A program made the position numbers and the translations under genes. Under the pieces are notes generated by a model. That model was not told the origin of the DNA and made no database searches. It worked only from the letters and a program-made list of their open reading frames with translations. Below, piece by piece: positions 25,045 through 33,580 of a DNA stretch of 36,394 bases. The stretch's first letter is position 1. The number at the start of each line of letters is the position of its first letter. Source of the DNA: Flavobacteriaceae bacterium (GTDB taxonomy: Bacteria > Bacteroidota > Bacteroidia > Flavobacteriales > Flavobacteriaceae); assembly GCA_947464335.1 (NCBI GenBank), contig CANHWG010000027.1, positions 1 through 36,394 on the forward strand, in the 5' to 3' direction.

Positions 25045-25803
25045 TCAAAACCGCACAACATAAGTTCCACCTATTTGATGTCCATTATAGTAAGGTGAAA
25101 AAAGGGAAGTAGTCTTTGTATCTTTTGAGCTAGTAAAAATATGTTTAGTAATAAAGGGTTGGAGCCAATAAGCAGCTTTTGTACATAAAATTCCGATTCC
25201 AGCACCAGCAGCAACATCGGTTAACCAATGTTTATTGTTGTAAACTCTAAAAAGACCTGTTGCTGTTGCAACTGAATAACCTGCAATTCCATACCAAATA
25301 GATTGGTCTTTATATTCCTGATACATAAACTCGGCTCCAGCAAAAGCGGTAGCAGTATGGCCCGATGGGAATGAATCTAAATCGGAACCATCAGGTCGTT
25401 GTTCACTCGAAGTTTTTTTAATAGTACGAACTGTTGCTGCAACAAATAAAAAAGATGTAGCAAGAACAATACTTCTATCCTTCAGGTTGTTTTTTCCTTT
25501 CACATTTAATGCATTTAATGCATAAACCGAGAAAGCTGGAGAATATTGCATCACGTCATCAATTGTAAGTTTTTTATCAATATCTTCCATCACTTCGTCT
25601 CTAATAATTAAGTTTAAGTCTTTCAAGCTTTCACTTTCTAGACCTACAACCCCAATACCAATTAATACGGTGGGAATTATAATTTGCTTATACTTAAATT
25701 TTATGCTTTTTGTAGTATCTATAGTAGCAACAGACTGTGCGTTAACTTTATTACAAAAAAAGACTATAGCGAAGCTTAGAATTAAAAATCTCAAGAGATA
25801 CAT
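25045..25803 (-). CDS. PAP2-family lipid phosphatase-like membrane protein
   Basis: 252 residues with an N-terminal signal (MYLLRFLILSFAIVFFCNKV, then NAQ). The three PAP2 motifs are visible: TIKKTSSEQRPDGSDLDS (KxxxxxxRP), FPSGHTATAFAGAEFM (PSGH), and LFRVYNNKHWLTDVAAG (Arg and His of the third motif). So it should remove phosphate from a lipid phosphate such as phosphatidic acid or undecaprenyl diphosphate, outside the cytoplasmic membrane. It begins five bases after the LTA-synthase-like gene ends and shares its direction; the two form an operon, suggesting a lipid or phospho-group transfer role together. Confidence 0.85.
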   Translation of the reverse strand: MYLLRFLILSFAIVFFCNKVNAQSVATIDTTKSIKFKYKQIIIPTVLIGIGVVGLESESLKDLNLIIRDEVMEDIDKKLTIDDVMQYSPAFSVYALNALNVKGKNNLKDRSIVLATSFLFVAATVRTIKKTSSEQRPDGSDLDSFPSGHTATAFAGAEFMYQEYKDQSIWYGIAGYSVATATGLFRVYNNKHWLTDVAAGAGIGILCTKAAYWLQPFITKHIFTSSKDTKTTSLFSPYYNGHQIGGTYVVRF

Positions 25804-25808
25804 AGAAA

Positions 25809-27902
25809 TTATTTTTGGTATTTTTTATTTTTTAACAGATATGCCGAAGTTTGGTAGAACGATATGGTTTCATTGATTAAATCTTTTCTCTCTTTGGTCA
25901 TCGGTTTTTCTTCATAGAGCAAATTGAAACCCCGTTTTAGTTTTGTATTAGGTATTGAAATTAATTGAAATTGTTTGACTTTTTTAACAGGAGAAATTAT
26001 GGTTAACACATTGTCTTTAATTAATCCTAAATCTTGATAGGTTGCTATAAATGCTCTAGGTTTATACTCAGGTAAGAATACATCTTGTCCGTAAAATTTA
26101 CTTTGATAACTAAAATTTAGCAAACCAAAAACGGTTGGCATGACATCAATTTGTGACATCAAAACAGTATCTTCTTTAGCAGAAATAAAACTTGGAGCAT
26201 AAATCATTGCAGGTATGTGATATTTATCCATAGGTAATTCAGTCTTTCCTGAACTTGAGGCACAATGATCCGCCAATATAACAAATACCGTATTCTTGAA
26301 CCAAGATTGTTTGGAAGCCATCGTGAAAAATTGCTTTAACGCATAGTCAGTATATTTGACACCACCATCTCTTGACTTTATTTTTGGTGAGATATCAATT
26401 TTTCCTTCCGGATACGTAAACGGCCTATGGTTACTAACAGTCATAATATGATTAAAGAAAGGTTTCCCTTTTTTAGCTTCTAGGTTCATTATTTTAATTG
26501 CCTTAGTATACATATCTTCATCGCAAACGCCCCAAATATTAGAGAATGTTATTTCCTCGGGCGAGAATGCTTTTTTATCAATAATATCATACCCATTTCC
26601 GCCAAAAAAATCGCCCATATTATCAAAATAAGCGTCACCACCATACATATATTTTACAGCATATCCTTTTTGTTTGAAAATACTTCCTGTCGAAAATTTT
26701 TCTTTATTATCGGTTCGTTTTACAACACTTTCTGCTGCACTTGGTGGTAAACATAGTGTTACTGCTTCTAATCCTCTAACCGTTCTGTTACCAACAGCAT
26801 ATAGATTGGTAAACTGTAAACTTTCTTTAGCAATAGAATCAAGAAATGGTGTTAGTTTTTTTTCGTTGGCAAACTCTTTCAGATACTCTGCGCTATAACT
26901 TTCAATTGTAATTAAGACTACATTTTTTCGAATCTCAGCCGAATCATTTTGTATTGTTCTCAAACTACTTTGATTTGAAATACCAGGTAAGTATTTCTCT
27001 AGTAGGGCAAAAGCATCAGTATCGGGAATTGTTTTGTAAAATTCAGGATACTCCAATTCATTGGTCCTAAAAGCTACATAAAATTTATACAACCCATCGG
27101 CTTGTAATTCATTGGTAAAAACATTGGTTGATTTTTCAAGTTTTGCTAAAAAAGGAATAGCAAAAAGAGAGAAAATGAACAAAACAATATAAGTGATGAG
27201 TCCTTTTATTTTATCGGAAAACGAAGGCAGAGAATTCAGAAATGGTTTTGTTTGTTTTACAATAAAGTAAGTAAACAAAGCGGTCACTAACCCAACGCCA
27301 ATGAATAATGGAACAACTGGATAGGATTCCATAATATTACCAATAACCGTATTGGTATAAATCAAATAATCAACAGCAATAAAATTATAACGCACACCAA
27401 ATTCATTCCAAAAAAAGAATTCACTGATGGCATTTTGGACGATGACTAATACAAATATGAAAATGGCAATAGCGTATAATACCATTCGAATCTGCTTTCG
27501 ATACTTAGGTATAAACAATAACAATCCGAAAAGAATAGTTTTTATTGCAATAAAACTAATTCCAATTTCAGGTAAGGAACCTCCGTATTCATTGAGAATT
27601 GTGTTAAAAAACGAGACATAAATCAGTAACACAAGAAAACATCCAAAAATAAAATAACCCCAAGGTTTTTCATATTTTGAATTGGATAAAAACAAAAAAT
27701 ATAACCATAAAAAAACACTGACAATGACAAATACAAAAACATCCGATAGAAATCCAAAGCAAAATATTTTCATAATTTCTATTAACCCAAAACTTGATTG
27801 CGTAATAGGATGGAAGAGAAGTACAACTCGAAGTGCTATATTTACTACAATATAAAGAAGCAAAAGAGTAATAAATGGAGATTGCTTTTTAAAATAGATC
27901 AT
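25809..27902 (-). CDS. LTA-synthase-type phosphotransferase (alkaline phosphatase superfamily)
   Basis: 697 residues from the ATG at 27902; a TTG 30 bases upstream would add ten residues and is less likely. Five or more N-terminal membrane spans fill the first 260 residues, then comes a large extracytoplasmic catalytic domain. It has ITIESYSAEYL with the metal-binding Glu near 334, VGNRTVRGLEAVTL with the presumed nucleophile Thr near 374, and VFVILADHCASS with the Asp-His metal pair. The family moves phosphoglycerol or phosphoethanolamine from phospholipid to a glycan or lipid. A Gram-negative flavobacterium has no lipoteichoic acid, so the acceptor here is unknown; lipid A, glycan or a capsule is possible. 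Confidence 0.85.
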   Translation of the reverse strand: MIYFKKQSPFITLLLLYIVVNIALRVVLLFHPITQSSFGLIEIMKIFCFGFLSDVFVFVIVSVFLWLYFLFLSNSKYEKPWGYFIFGCFLVLLIYVSFFNTILNEYGGSLPEIGISFIAIKTILFGLLLFIPKYRKQIRMVLYAIAIFIFVLVIVQNAISEFFFWNEFGVRYNFIAVDYLIYTNTVIGNIMESYPVVPLFIGVGLVTALFTYFIVKQTKPFLNSLPSFSDKIKGLITYIVLFIFSLFAIPFLAKLEKSTNVFTNELQADGLYKFYVAFRTNELEYPEFYKTIPDTDAFALLEKYLPGISNQSSLRTIQNDSAEIRKNVVLITIESYSAEYLKEFANEKKLTPFLDSIAKESLQFTNLYAVGNRTVRGLEAVTLCLPPSAAESVVKRTDNKEKFSTGSIFKQKGYAVKYMYGGDAYFDNMGDFFGGNGYDIIDKKAFSPEEITFSNIWGVCDEDMYTKAIKIMNLEAKKGKPFFNHIMTVSNHRPFTYPEGKIDISPKIKSRDGGVKYTDYALKQFFTMASKQSWFKNTVFVILADHCASSSGKTELPMDKYHIPAMIYAPSFISAKEDTVLMSQIDVMPTVFGLLNFSYQSKFYGQDVFLPEYKPRAFIATYQDLGLIKDNVLTIISPVKKVKQFQLISIPNTKLKRGFNLLYEEKPMTKERKDLINETISFYQTSAYLLKNKKYQK

Positions 27903-28073
27903 GTCTTGTATAACTATAAAAATAAGACGCAATGTAATGCTCTATTTATAAATAAAGTCATAGTTTGGTTATTTTAACTAATATAAATAATTAAAGTTTG
28001 ATTAAAATAAAATACTCATTAGTTTAAAATTTTAAATTAAATTTACCTTTATCAAAAATCTACAATAAACTCA

Positions 28074-28739
28074 ATGAAACACATACTTATCGTTGAAGAC
28101 GAAGAAGGTATTCTTCAATTTCTTAAGCAAGGATTGGAAGAAGAAAATTATCAAATTTCAACTGCAAATAATGGTTTAGAGGGTTACAATCTCTTTCAGA
28201 AAGAAAAGTTCGATTTAGTACTTTTAGATTGGATGTTACCCAAAATGACGGGTTTAGAAGTATGTAAAAAAATTAGAGAAACCAATTCAAAAACGCCCAT
28301 TATTTTTCTAACAGCCAAAGACACAGTACAAGAAACAGTAGAAGGTTTGAAAACAGGTGCTAATGATTATATCAAAAAGCCATTTAGTTTTGACGAGTTG
28401 GTTGAACGAATCAAAGTGCAATTACGGGACAAAAGTGAACAGGAAATTTTGACTTTAGGTCCAATTGAAATCAACATCCAAAAACATTCGGTTTCCGTTA
28501 ACAAATATGAAGTTTCGCTAACTCAAAAAGAGTTTGATTTGTTAACCTATTTGGTAAAAAATAAAGGTACAGTTTGTTCAAGAACTCAAATTATTCAGGA
28601 TGTTTGGGACATTCATTTTGAGTATGATACTGGTGTAATAGATGTCTTTATGAATGCCATCAGAAAAAAGCTAAATCTAAAAGTAGACGAAGATTATATT
28701 AAAACCATACGAGGCGTTGGTTATATTGCCAACGATTAA
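28074..28739 (+). CDS. OmpR/PhoB-family response regulator
   Basis: 221 residues. The receiver domain has an acidic pair near residue 9 (VEDEEGI), the phosphoacceptor Asp52 (VLLDWMLP), Thr in FLTAKD and Lys at 101-102 (DYIKKPF). A winged-helix DNA-binding domain follows (LTQKEFDLLTYLVKNKGTVCS, then RGVGYIAND at the end). It acts with the histidine kinase five bases downstream. The target genes are not evident; the DUF2231/cytochrome genes lie next in the same direction but have a separate candidate promoter. Confidence 0.94.
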   Translation: MKHILIVEDEEGILQFLKQGLEEENYQISTANNGLEGYNLFQKEKFDLVLLDWMLPKMTGLEVCKKIRETNSKTPIIFLTAKDTVQETVEGLKTGANDYIKKPFSFDELVERIKVQLRDKSEQEILTLGPIEINIQKHSVSVNKYEVSLTQKEFDLLTYLVKNKGTVCSRTQIIQDVWDIHFEYDTGVIDVFMNAIRKKLNLKVDEDYIKTIRGVGYIAND

Positions 28740-28744
28740 AAACA

Positions 28745-30127
28745 ATGCAACAGCTTTCCTTTAAAAATAGAATTGCTTCAAACTATATGATATCAACAGC
28801 ATTATTAATTTTTGTTGTGTTTTGTATTATATATGCTATTGTGCGATTTAGTATCAATATTAAAGTAAATAACGACATTAAAATTGAAGTCGAAAAACAC
28901 TTAAAAGAAATTGAAGTCAAAGAAAATTGCGTTTTGCTTATTCGAGAAAAGCAATGGAAAAAAATACAGTTTAGCAAAGTTGACATCAGTCCTGCTTTTA
29001 TCCAGTTTGTTGATGAATTGGGCGCATTAGTTGATAAATCACCTAATTTAAAACAAAAACATCTTACGTATTATCCAGAAGCTATTAATAATGTTTTGTT
29101 TGATGGAAAACTAGAAAAAACTTCAGTTAGACAAATACAAGTTCCTTTATATCAAGACACTAAGATAATTGGATTTATGATAATTGCCATATCAGTAGAA
29201 GATTCTGTAATGGTATTAAATAATCTGTTTTTTATTTTAATCATTGCCTATCCATTAATACTTTTAGTACTCTTTCTTATCGCTCGATTTATAGCCGGAA
29301 GAAGTATTAAACCCATTAGTTCTATAATTAATACGGCTAATATTATTACTAAAGACAATTTAAAGTCTAGGATTTCATTGCCACAAAACAAAGATGAATT
29401 GCATTTACTTTCTATGACCATAAATAATCTTTTAGATAGAGTAGAAAATGCAATCGAACGGGAGAAACAATTTACTTCAGACGCTTCTCATGAACTCAGA
29501 ACACCTTTAGCAGTTATTAAAGGTACTTTAGAAGTGTTAATCAGAAAACCAAGAAATCAAGAAGAATATAAAGATAAAATAGATTTTTGCATAAAAGAGG
29601 TAAACCGCCTCAACCTTTTGGTTGACGAATTATTGTTATTAGCCCGATTTGAAAATCAAAAACAGTCTCTAAAAATGGAAAGTATTTCATTGAATGCCTT
29701 ATTTTTAGATATCATTTCAAGAAATTCGAGTGTAATAAATGAAAAGAAAATTAACTGTGAAGTACTTTTTTCTAAGGATTTTTATGTGCAAACCGATGTC
29801 TATCTGTTTTCAATTGTGGTCAATAATATTTTAACCAATGCGATAAAATACACAAAAACCAAAGGATTAATATCATTTTCAATTTCTGAAGAAAACAATA
29901 AAACCATCTGTACAATTTCTGATAACGGAATTGGCATTGCTCCCGATGATTTACATAAAATATTTGACCAATTCTATCGCTCAAAATCTAATCAACATCC
30001 TGAAATAAAAGGAACTGGTTTAGGACTATCGATAGTAAAACGATTATGTGTTTTATTGCAAATTGATTTGGATATTGAAAGTAAAGAAAATGAAGGAACT
30101 AAAGTAATTTTAGGTTTTAAAGAATAA
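28745..30127 (+). CDS. Sensor histidine kinase
   Basis: 460 residues. Two membrane spans (about 14-34 and 161-182) flank a periplasmic loop of roughly 125 residues, followed by a HAMP segment. The phosphoacceptor His249 lies in SDASHELRTPLAVIKG, the N box in NNILTNAIKYTKTKG (about 361), the G1 box in DNGIGIAP and the G2 box in GTGLGLSIVKRLC. It senses an unknown signal, probably through the loop, and phosphorylates the response regulator encoded just upstream. The pair forms a complete two-component system with a five-base gap. Confidence 0.94.
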   Translation: MQQLSFKNRIASNYMISTALLIFVVFCIIYAIVRFSINIKVNNDIKIEVEKHLKEIEVKENCVLLIREKQWKKIQFSKVDISPAFIQFVDELGALVDKSPNLKQKHLTYYPEAINNVLFDGKLEKTSVRQIQVPLYQDTKIIGFMIIAISVEDSVMVLNNLFFILIIAYPLILLVLFLIARFIAGRSIKPISSIINTANIITKDNLKSRISLPQNKDELHLLSMTINNLLDRVENAIEREKQFTSDASHELRTPLAVIKGTLEVLIRKPRNQEEYKDKIDFCIKEVNRLNLLVDELLLLARFENQKQSLKMESISLNALFLDIISRNSSVINEKKINCEVLFSKDFYVQTDVYLFSIVVNNILTNAIKYTKTKGLISFSISEENNKTICTISDNGIGIAPDDLHKIFDQFYRSKSNQHPEIKGTGLGLSIVKRLCVLLQIDLDIESKENEGTKVILGFKE

Positions 30128-30162
30128 TGATATTTATCATATTTATACTAATTTATTAAGGT

Positions 30163-30170
30163 TATCTTTG
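30163..30170 (+). promoter_or_regulatory. Candidate -7 box for the DUF2231-type gene
   Basis: TATCTTTG fits TAnnTTTG, 30 bases before the ATG at 30201. No spaced -33 element. Confidence 0.5.
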
Positions 30171-30200
30171 ATGTACTATTAACACTTAAACAGTTGTACC

Positions 30201-30701
30201 ATGAATGACGCACATTATCATTTAGTAGTTAACCATTTTCCGATAATTGGAACCATACTTGGACTAGGGATTTTAATAGCTGGAATTGTTTTTAAGAATG
30301 CTACTGTCAAAAATGTTTCTTATGTATTATTCATAGTTGCGGCAATCTTTGCAGCGTTTAGTATGACAACTGGTGAAGGAGCTGAAGAAACGGTAGAAAA
30401 TTTCCCTAATATTGGGAAGCAAATCATCCATGAACATGAAGAATTAGCAGAAAAATTAGCTTTAGTTTTATATGTCTTAGGAGTAGTTTCTTTAGTAGGA
30501 CTATACACTAACTATAAGAACCACAGTAAAGCCAAACTAATTTCTTTTTTAGCAATGATTATTGCCATAATCGGAGTCTTTTTATCCCAAAAAGTAGGAA
30601 CTTCAGGTGGTGAAATTCGCCATACAGAAATCAGAGCGAATGCAACTAATAAGGATCAAAATCCAAATACTCAAGCAGAGCCGCAGGAAGATGAAGATTA
30701 A
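30201..30701 (+). CDS. DUF2231-type membrane protein
   Basis: 166 residues with about four hydrophobic helices. The N-terminus NDAHYHLVVNHFPIIGTILGLG has the His-rich start (His5, His7, His12) of the DUF2231 family, which is often found next to redox or heme proteins. The tail after residue 140 is hydrophilic and ends in an acidic run (QAEPQEDED). Function unknown; the His residues could bind heme. A clear hairpin follows, so it is probably a separate transcript from the cytochrome pair further on, although the neighbourhood suggests a shared role. Confidence 0.75.
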   Translation: MNDAHYHLVVNHFPIIGTILGLGILIAGIVFKNATVKNVSYVLFIVAAIFAAFSMTTGEGAEETVENFPNIGKQIIHEHEELAEKLALVLYVLGVVSLVGLYTNYKNHSKAKLISFLAMIIAIIGVFLSQKVGTSGGEIRHTEIRANATNKDQNPNTQAEPQEDED

Positions 30702-30722
30702 GTAACATCAAAATAATGATTT

Positions 30723-30767
30723 AACCCAAAATTGTGATGCTTTGTAGAACAATTTTGGGTTTTTTAT
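30723..30767 (+). terminator. Rho-independent terminator
   Basis: AACCCAAAATTGT (30723-30735) pairs perfectly with ACAATTTTGGGTT (30749-30761), 13-base loop, followed by a T-run. It ends the DUF2231-type transcript, 19 bases before the next gene, or attenuates read-through into it. Confidence 0.85.
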
Positions 30768-30785
30768 TATAAATACTTTTCGAAT

Positions 30786-31355
30786 ATGAAAAACGGAATA
30801 ATTTTAAAGGATATCATTCCTTTTATAATTTGGTTTTCTTCAATGATACTAGGAGCAATACTAATAGATGTCTTACTACATTACTTCAGTATTGTTTTTG
30901 TTGGTAAATATTTAGGATATTTAGGAACAGCTACAATCTTAACATCCCTTTTATATTCTTTAAATAAAAGAAAAATAATAAATATAAGCACTCCCAAAAT
31001 CCTCTTGGATTATCATGAATATTTAGCATTATCAGGTTCCATAATGATATTAGTCCATGCTGGAATTCATGTAAACGCTGTTTTACCATGGTTAGCTGTT
31101 TTAATGTTACTTATAAACGTTATTAGTGGATTAACTGGAAAACATCTTTTAGCAAAATCCAATCAAACATTACGAGACCGGAAAAAAGAAATGAAACAAC
31201 TTGGAGAATCAGAAGATGAGATAAAGAGAGATGTCTTTTTAGATGCCATTATAATGGATAGTATGAAAAATTGGAGAAAAGTGCATTTGCCAATTACTTA
31301 TTTTCTTGGATTATTATCTTTAATTCATATTGTTTCAGTAATCTTTTTTAACTGA
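30786..31355 (+). CDS. Cytochrome b-like membrane protein (di-heme type)
   Basis: 189 residues with about five hydrophobic helices (12-37, 40-58, 76-96, 98-117, 165-188). Two His pairs spaced 14 residues occur: His77/His91 in DYHEYLALSG and VHAGIHV, and His167/His181 in KVHLPITYFLGLLSLIH. That spacing is typical of heme b held between helices, so two hemes b are plausible. No known subfamily name is certain; it recalls small quinol-oxidising or ferric-reductase-like b-type subunits. The decaheme cytochrome c gene starts at its last base (TGATG overlap), so the two are co-translated and likely one complex. Confidence 0.7.
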   Translation: MKNGIILKDIIPFIIWFSSMILGAILIDVLLHYFSIVFVGKYLGYLGTATILTSLLYSLNKRKIINISTPKILLDYHEYLALSGSIMILVHAGIHVNAVLPWLAVLMLLINVISGLTGKHLLAKSNQTLRDRKKEMKQLGESEDEIKRDVFLDAIIMDSMKNWRKVHLPITYFLGLLSLIHIVSVIFFN

Positions 31356-32215
31356 TGAAAAAAACATATATATATATCATTTTAACAATTGTAATCATTG
31401 GATTAGTTTTCAAGTTTCCTCACAGTATGATTTCTCCAGGTAATTTATATGAAGCACATTCTAAACTAAATAATGATTGTTTCGCTTGTCATAAAATTGG
31501 GGACGGAACTCCAAATGAAAATTGTATTTCTTGTCATAAAATCTCGGAAATAAGTAAAAAAAAATCTATGCTAAAGTTTCATGAAAAAATTGAAAACCAA
31601 AGCTGTATAACTTGTCATTCAGATCATAAAGGGTTACACTACAAATTAGCATTAAATAATTTTGATCATATTTTATTACCTAAAAATGATAGAAATTCTT
31701 GTGTAAGTTGTCATACAAAACCAAGAAACAATCTTCATAACCAAATGTCAAATTCATGTGCAAGTTGCCATTCTACGAAAAGCTGGAACGTAATTACAAC
31801 TTTCAATCATGATTTAATAAATGATAAGTCAAGAAATAATTGTATTTCTTGTCATCAATCACCAAAAGATAATTGGCATAAAATTTCATCTAAAAATTGT
31901 TTATCCTGTCATAGTTTAAAAAAATGGAAACCATCAACATTCAATCATAACAATCATTTTAAGTTAGATAATGAGCACAATGTTAGTTGCACAACTTGTC
32001 ATAAAACTAACAATTATAAAAACTATACATGCTTTGGATGTCATGAACATACTTTATACAATATTAGAGAGATTCACGAAGATGAAATAGTAAACCTAAC
32101 AAATTGTGTTAGATGTCATAAAAGTACTGATGAAAATGATATTCAAATTAATGAAAGTGAAGTAAAAAAGTATATAGATAAAGAGTCTAAACATAAAGAA
32201 ATCGATAATGATTAG
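31355..32215 (+). CDS. Decaheme c-type cytochrome, membrane-anchored
   Basis: 286 residues. One N-terminal membrane segment (about 4-20) and then ten CxxCH heme sites, at residues 42, 57, 84, 116, 135, 163, 182, 212, 226 and 251 (first Cys), plus extra His residues for second ligands (HEKIEN, FDHI, FNHD, FNHNNHF). This matches cytochrome c3/c7-type multiheme proteins. It should carry electrons in the periplasm, coupled to the b-type cytochrome in front of it. No catalytic domain is apparent, so the final acceptor is not known. The tail after 260 is Lys/Glu-rich. Confidence 0.92.
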   Translation: MKKTYIYIILTIVIIGLVFKFPHSMISPGNLYEAHSKLNNDCFACHKIGDGTPNENCISCHKISEISKKKSMLKFHEKIENQSCITCHSDHKGLHYKLALNNFDHILLPKNDRNSCVSCHTKPRNNLHNQMSNSCASCHSTKSWNVITTFNHDLINDKSRNNCISCHQSPKDNWHKISSKNCLSCHSLKKWKPSTFNHNNHFKLDNEHNVSCTTCHKTNNYKNYTCFGCHEHTLYNIREIHEDEIVNLTNCVRCHKSTDENDIQINESEVKKYIDKESKHKEIDND

Positions 32216-32377
32216 GTCTTTTTTTATGCCATTTCCTCAAAAATCACCTGCTTTTCAATTCTATTCTTCAACAACTTTTCTATTTTATTTAATTATCCAT
32301 ATATTTTGATAAAAGGTTTTGTTTTAAATAAGCAAAAAAGTATTTTTACTAAGCTATAATTTAGAAAGCATATTGCG

Positions 32378-33520
32378 ATGAGCAAAGAACAAGTCAGTAT
32401 CACTGCAGATTTAGAAATTAAAAATATCGCTGAACCCCAACTCAATATTATTTTGACTACCGATGAAGATGATGAACGACCCGTTTTTATTTCGGGAAAC
32501 TTCAACAATTGGGTAACACAAGATAAAAAATTTGAAATGGAAAAGGTTGGGCATGGCCTATATCACTATAAGTTTGAAAATGATTTTATTTATCCTCAAG
32601 AATTATTATATAAGTTTACCCGAGGTGATTGGAGTGAAGTTGAGATTGATAAATTTGGCAATCGAACTGAAAATCGTTGTTGCAAACAACATAATGGTCT
32701 ACGAAAAGAACATGTTGCCAAATGGCGACACAATTGGTTACCATTTAAATCTAAGTTTTTACCCGAAGTTCATTTGATTTCAGAAGAATTTGAAATTCCA
32801 CAGCTTAATAAAACAAGAAGGGTTTGGGCTTTATTACCGCATGATTATAATAAAACTGCTGAAACTTATCCCGTTTTGTATTTACAAGATGCCCAAAATT
32901 TGTTTAATGAGAAAGCAAAATATGGCAATTGGGAAATCGATAAAAAATTGGCCGTTATGGCTGAATATAATATTGGTAAAATAATTGTTATTGCTGTTGA
33001 ACATGCCGAGAAAGAACGCATAAAAGAATATAATGTTGGAAATACGGTTCTCGGAAATGGTCAAGGAAAAAAATATATCCGCTTCGTAACCGAAACATTA
33101 AAACCTTTTGTTGATACTAATTTCAGAACGAAACCTGAAAGAGAATATACAGGAATTGGAGGAAGCTCGATGGGCGGATTGGTTAGCATTTTTTCGGGAA
33201 TAATGTATCCCGAAGTCTTTGGGAAATTGATGATATTTTCCCCATCTCTTTGGGTGGTACCAAAAATAAAACTTTCCTTTTTAGATATGGATGAACCTCA
33301 AGATACCCGAATCTATCTTTATGCTGGTGGTGATGAAAGTGCTACTATGATTGATCATGTTACCAATTTTAAGAAACGATTACTAAAAAAAGAAGGGTTC
33401 AACGACAAAATGAAAGTTCGAGTTAGTCTCAATATGGAAGGTAAACATAACGAACGCTACTGGAGTGATGAGTTTCCGAAAGCTATTGAATGGTTATATT
33501 TTAGTGATAAGAACGAATAG
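32378..33520 (+). CDS. Esterase-family alpha/beta hydrolase with N-terminal carbohydrate-binding-like fold
   Basis: 380 residues, no signal peptide. Residues about 20-110 resemble the CBM48/early-set fold (VFISGNFNNWVTQDKKFEME, LYHYKFENDFIYPQELLYKF). From about 140 the putative esterase domain (D-type) follows: RRVWALLPHDYNKTAETYPV, LYLQDAQNLFN, and the nucleophile elbow GIGGSSMGG with Ser264. An Asp in LYAGGDESAT and His in GKHNERYW are likely the other catalytic residues. Substrate is unknown; related proteins act on feruloyl esters, siderophore esters or glycans. It stands before an aminopeptidase gene but the functions are not obviously linked. Confidence 0.85.
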   Translation: MSKEQVSITADLEIKNIAEPQLNIILTTDEDDERPVFISGNFNNWVTQDKKFEMEKVGHGLYHYKFENDFIYPQELLYKFTRGDWSEVEIDKFGNRTENRCCKQHNGLRKEHVAKWRHNWLPFKSKFLPEVHLISEEFEIPQLNKTRRVWALLPHDYNKTAETYPVLYLQDAQNLFNEKAKYGNWEIDKKLAVMAEYNIGKIIVIAVEHAEKERIKEYNVGNTVLGNGQGKKYIRFVTETLKPFVDTNFRTKPEREYTGIGGSSMGGLVSIFSGIMYPEVFGKLMIFSPSLWVVPKIKLSFLDMDEPQDTRIYLYAGGDESATMIDHVTNFKKRLLKKEGFNDKMKVRVSLNMEGKHNERYWSDEFPKAIEWLYFSDKNE

Positions 33521-33525
33521 AAATA

Positions 33526-33570
33526 AAACTTTGTGTGCTTGATGCTTTCTTTGTGCACTTTGTGGTTAAA
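33526..33570. repeat. Intergenic CTTTGTG-unit repeat
   Basis: The gap between the esterase and aminopeptidase genes holds CTTTGTGTGCTTGATG, then CTTTCTTTGTGCACTTTGTG and GTTAAATAAAA, with CTTTGTG occurring three times. Repeats of this type differ from the other two families in this window. Confidence 0.4.
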
Positions 33571-33580
33571 TAAAAAACAA

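Noticed and set aside
27903..27932. TTG extension of the LTA-synthase-type gene
   Set aside because: It is a TTG adding ten residues ahead of a good ATG at 27902 that directly precedes the first membrane span.
27903..28073. Divergent promoter region between the LTA-synthase-type gene and the response regulator
   Set aside because: Only near-matches to the -7 box (such as TACCTTTA at 28044) were seen, so no promoter is claimed.
32216..32377. Possible RNA or gene between the decaheme cytochrome and the esterase
   Set aside because: The spacer of 162 bases has a T-run near 32220 but no convincing stem, frame or RNA pattern.
33533..33580. Longer start for the leucyl aminopeptidase
   Set aside because: It translates an intergenic CTTTGTG repeat and lacks family similarity; the ATG at 33581 is normal.
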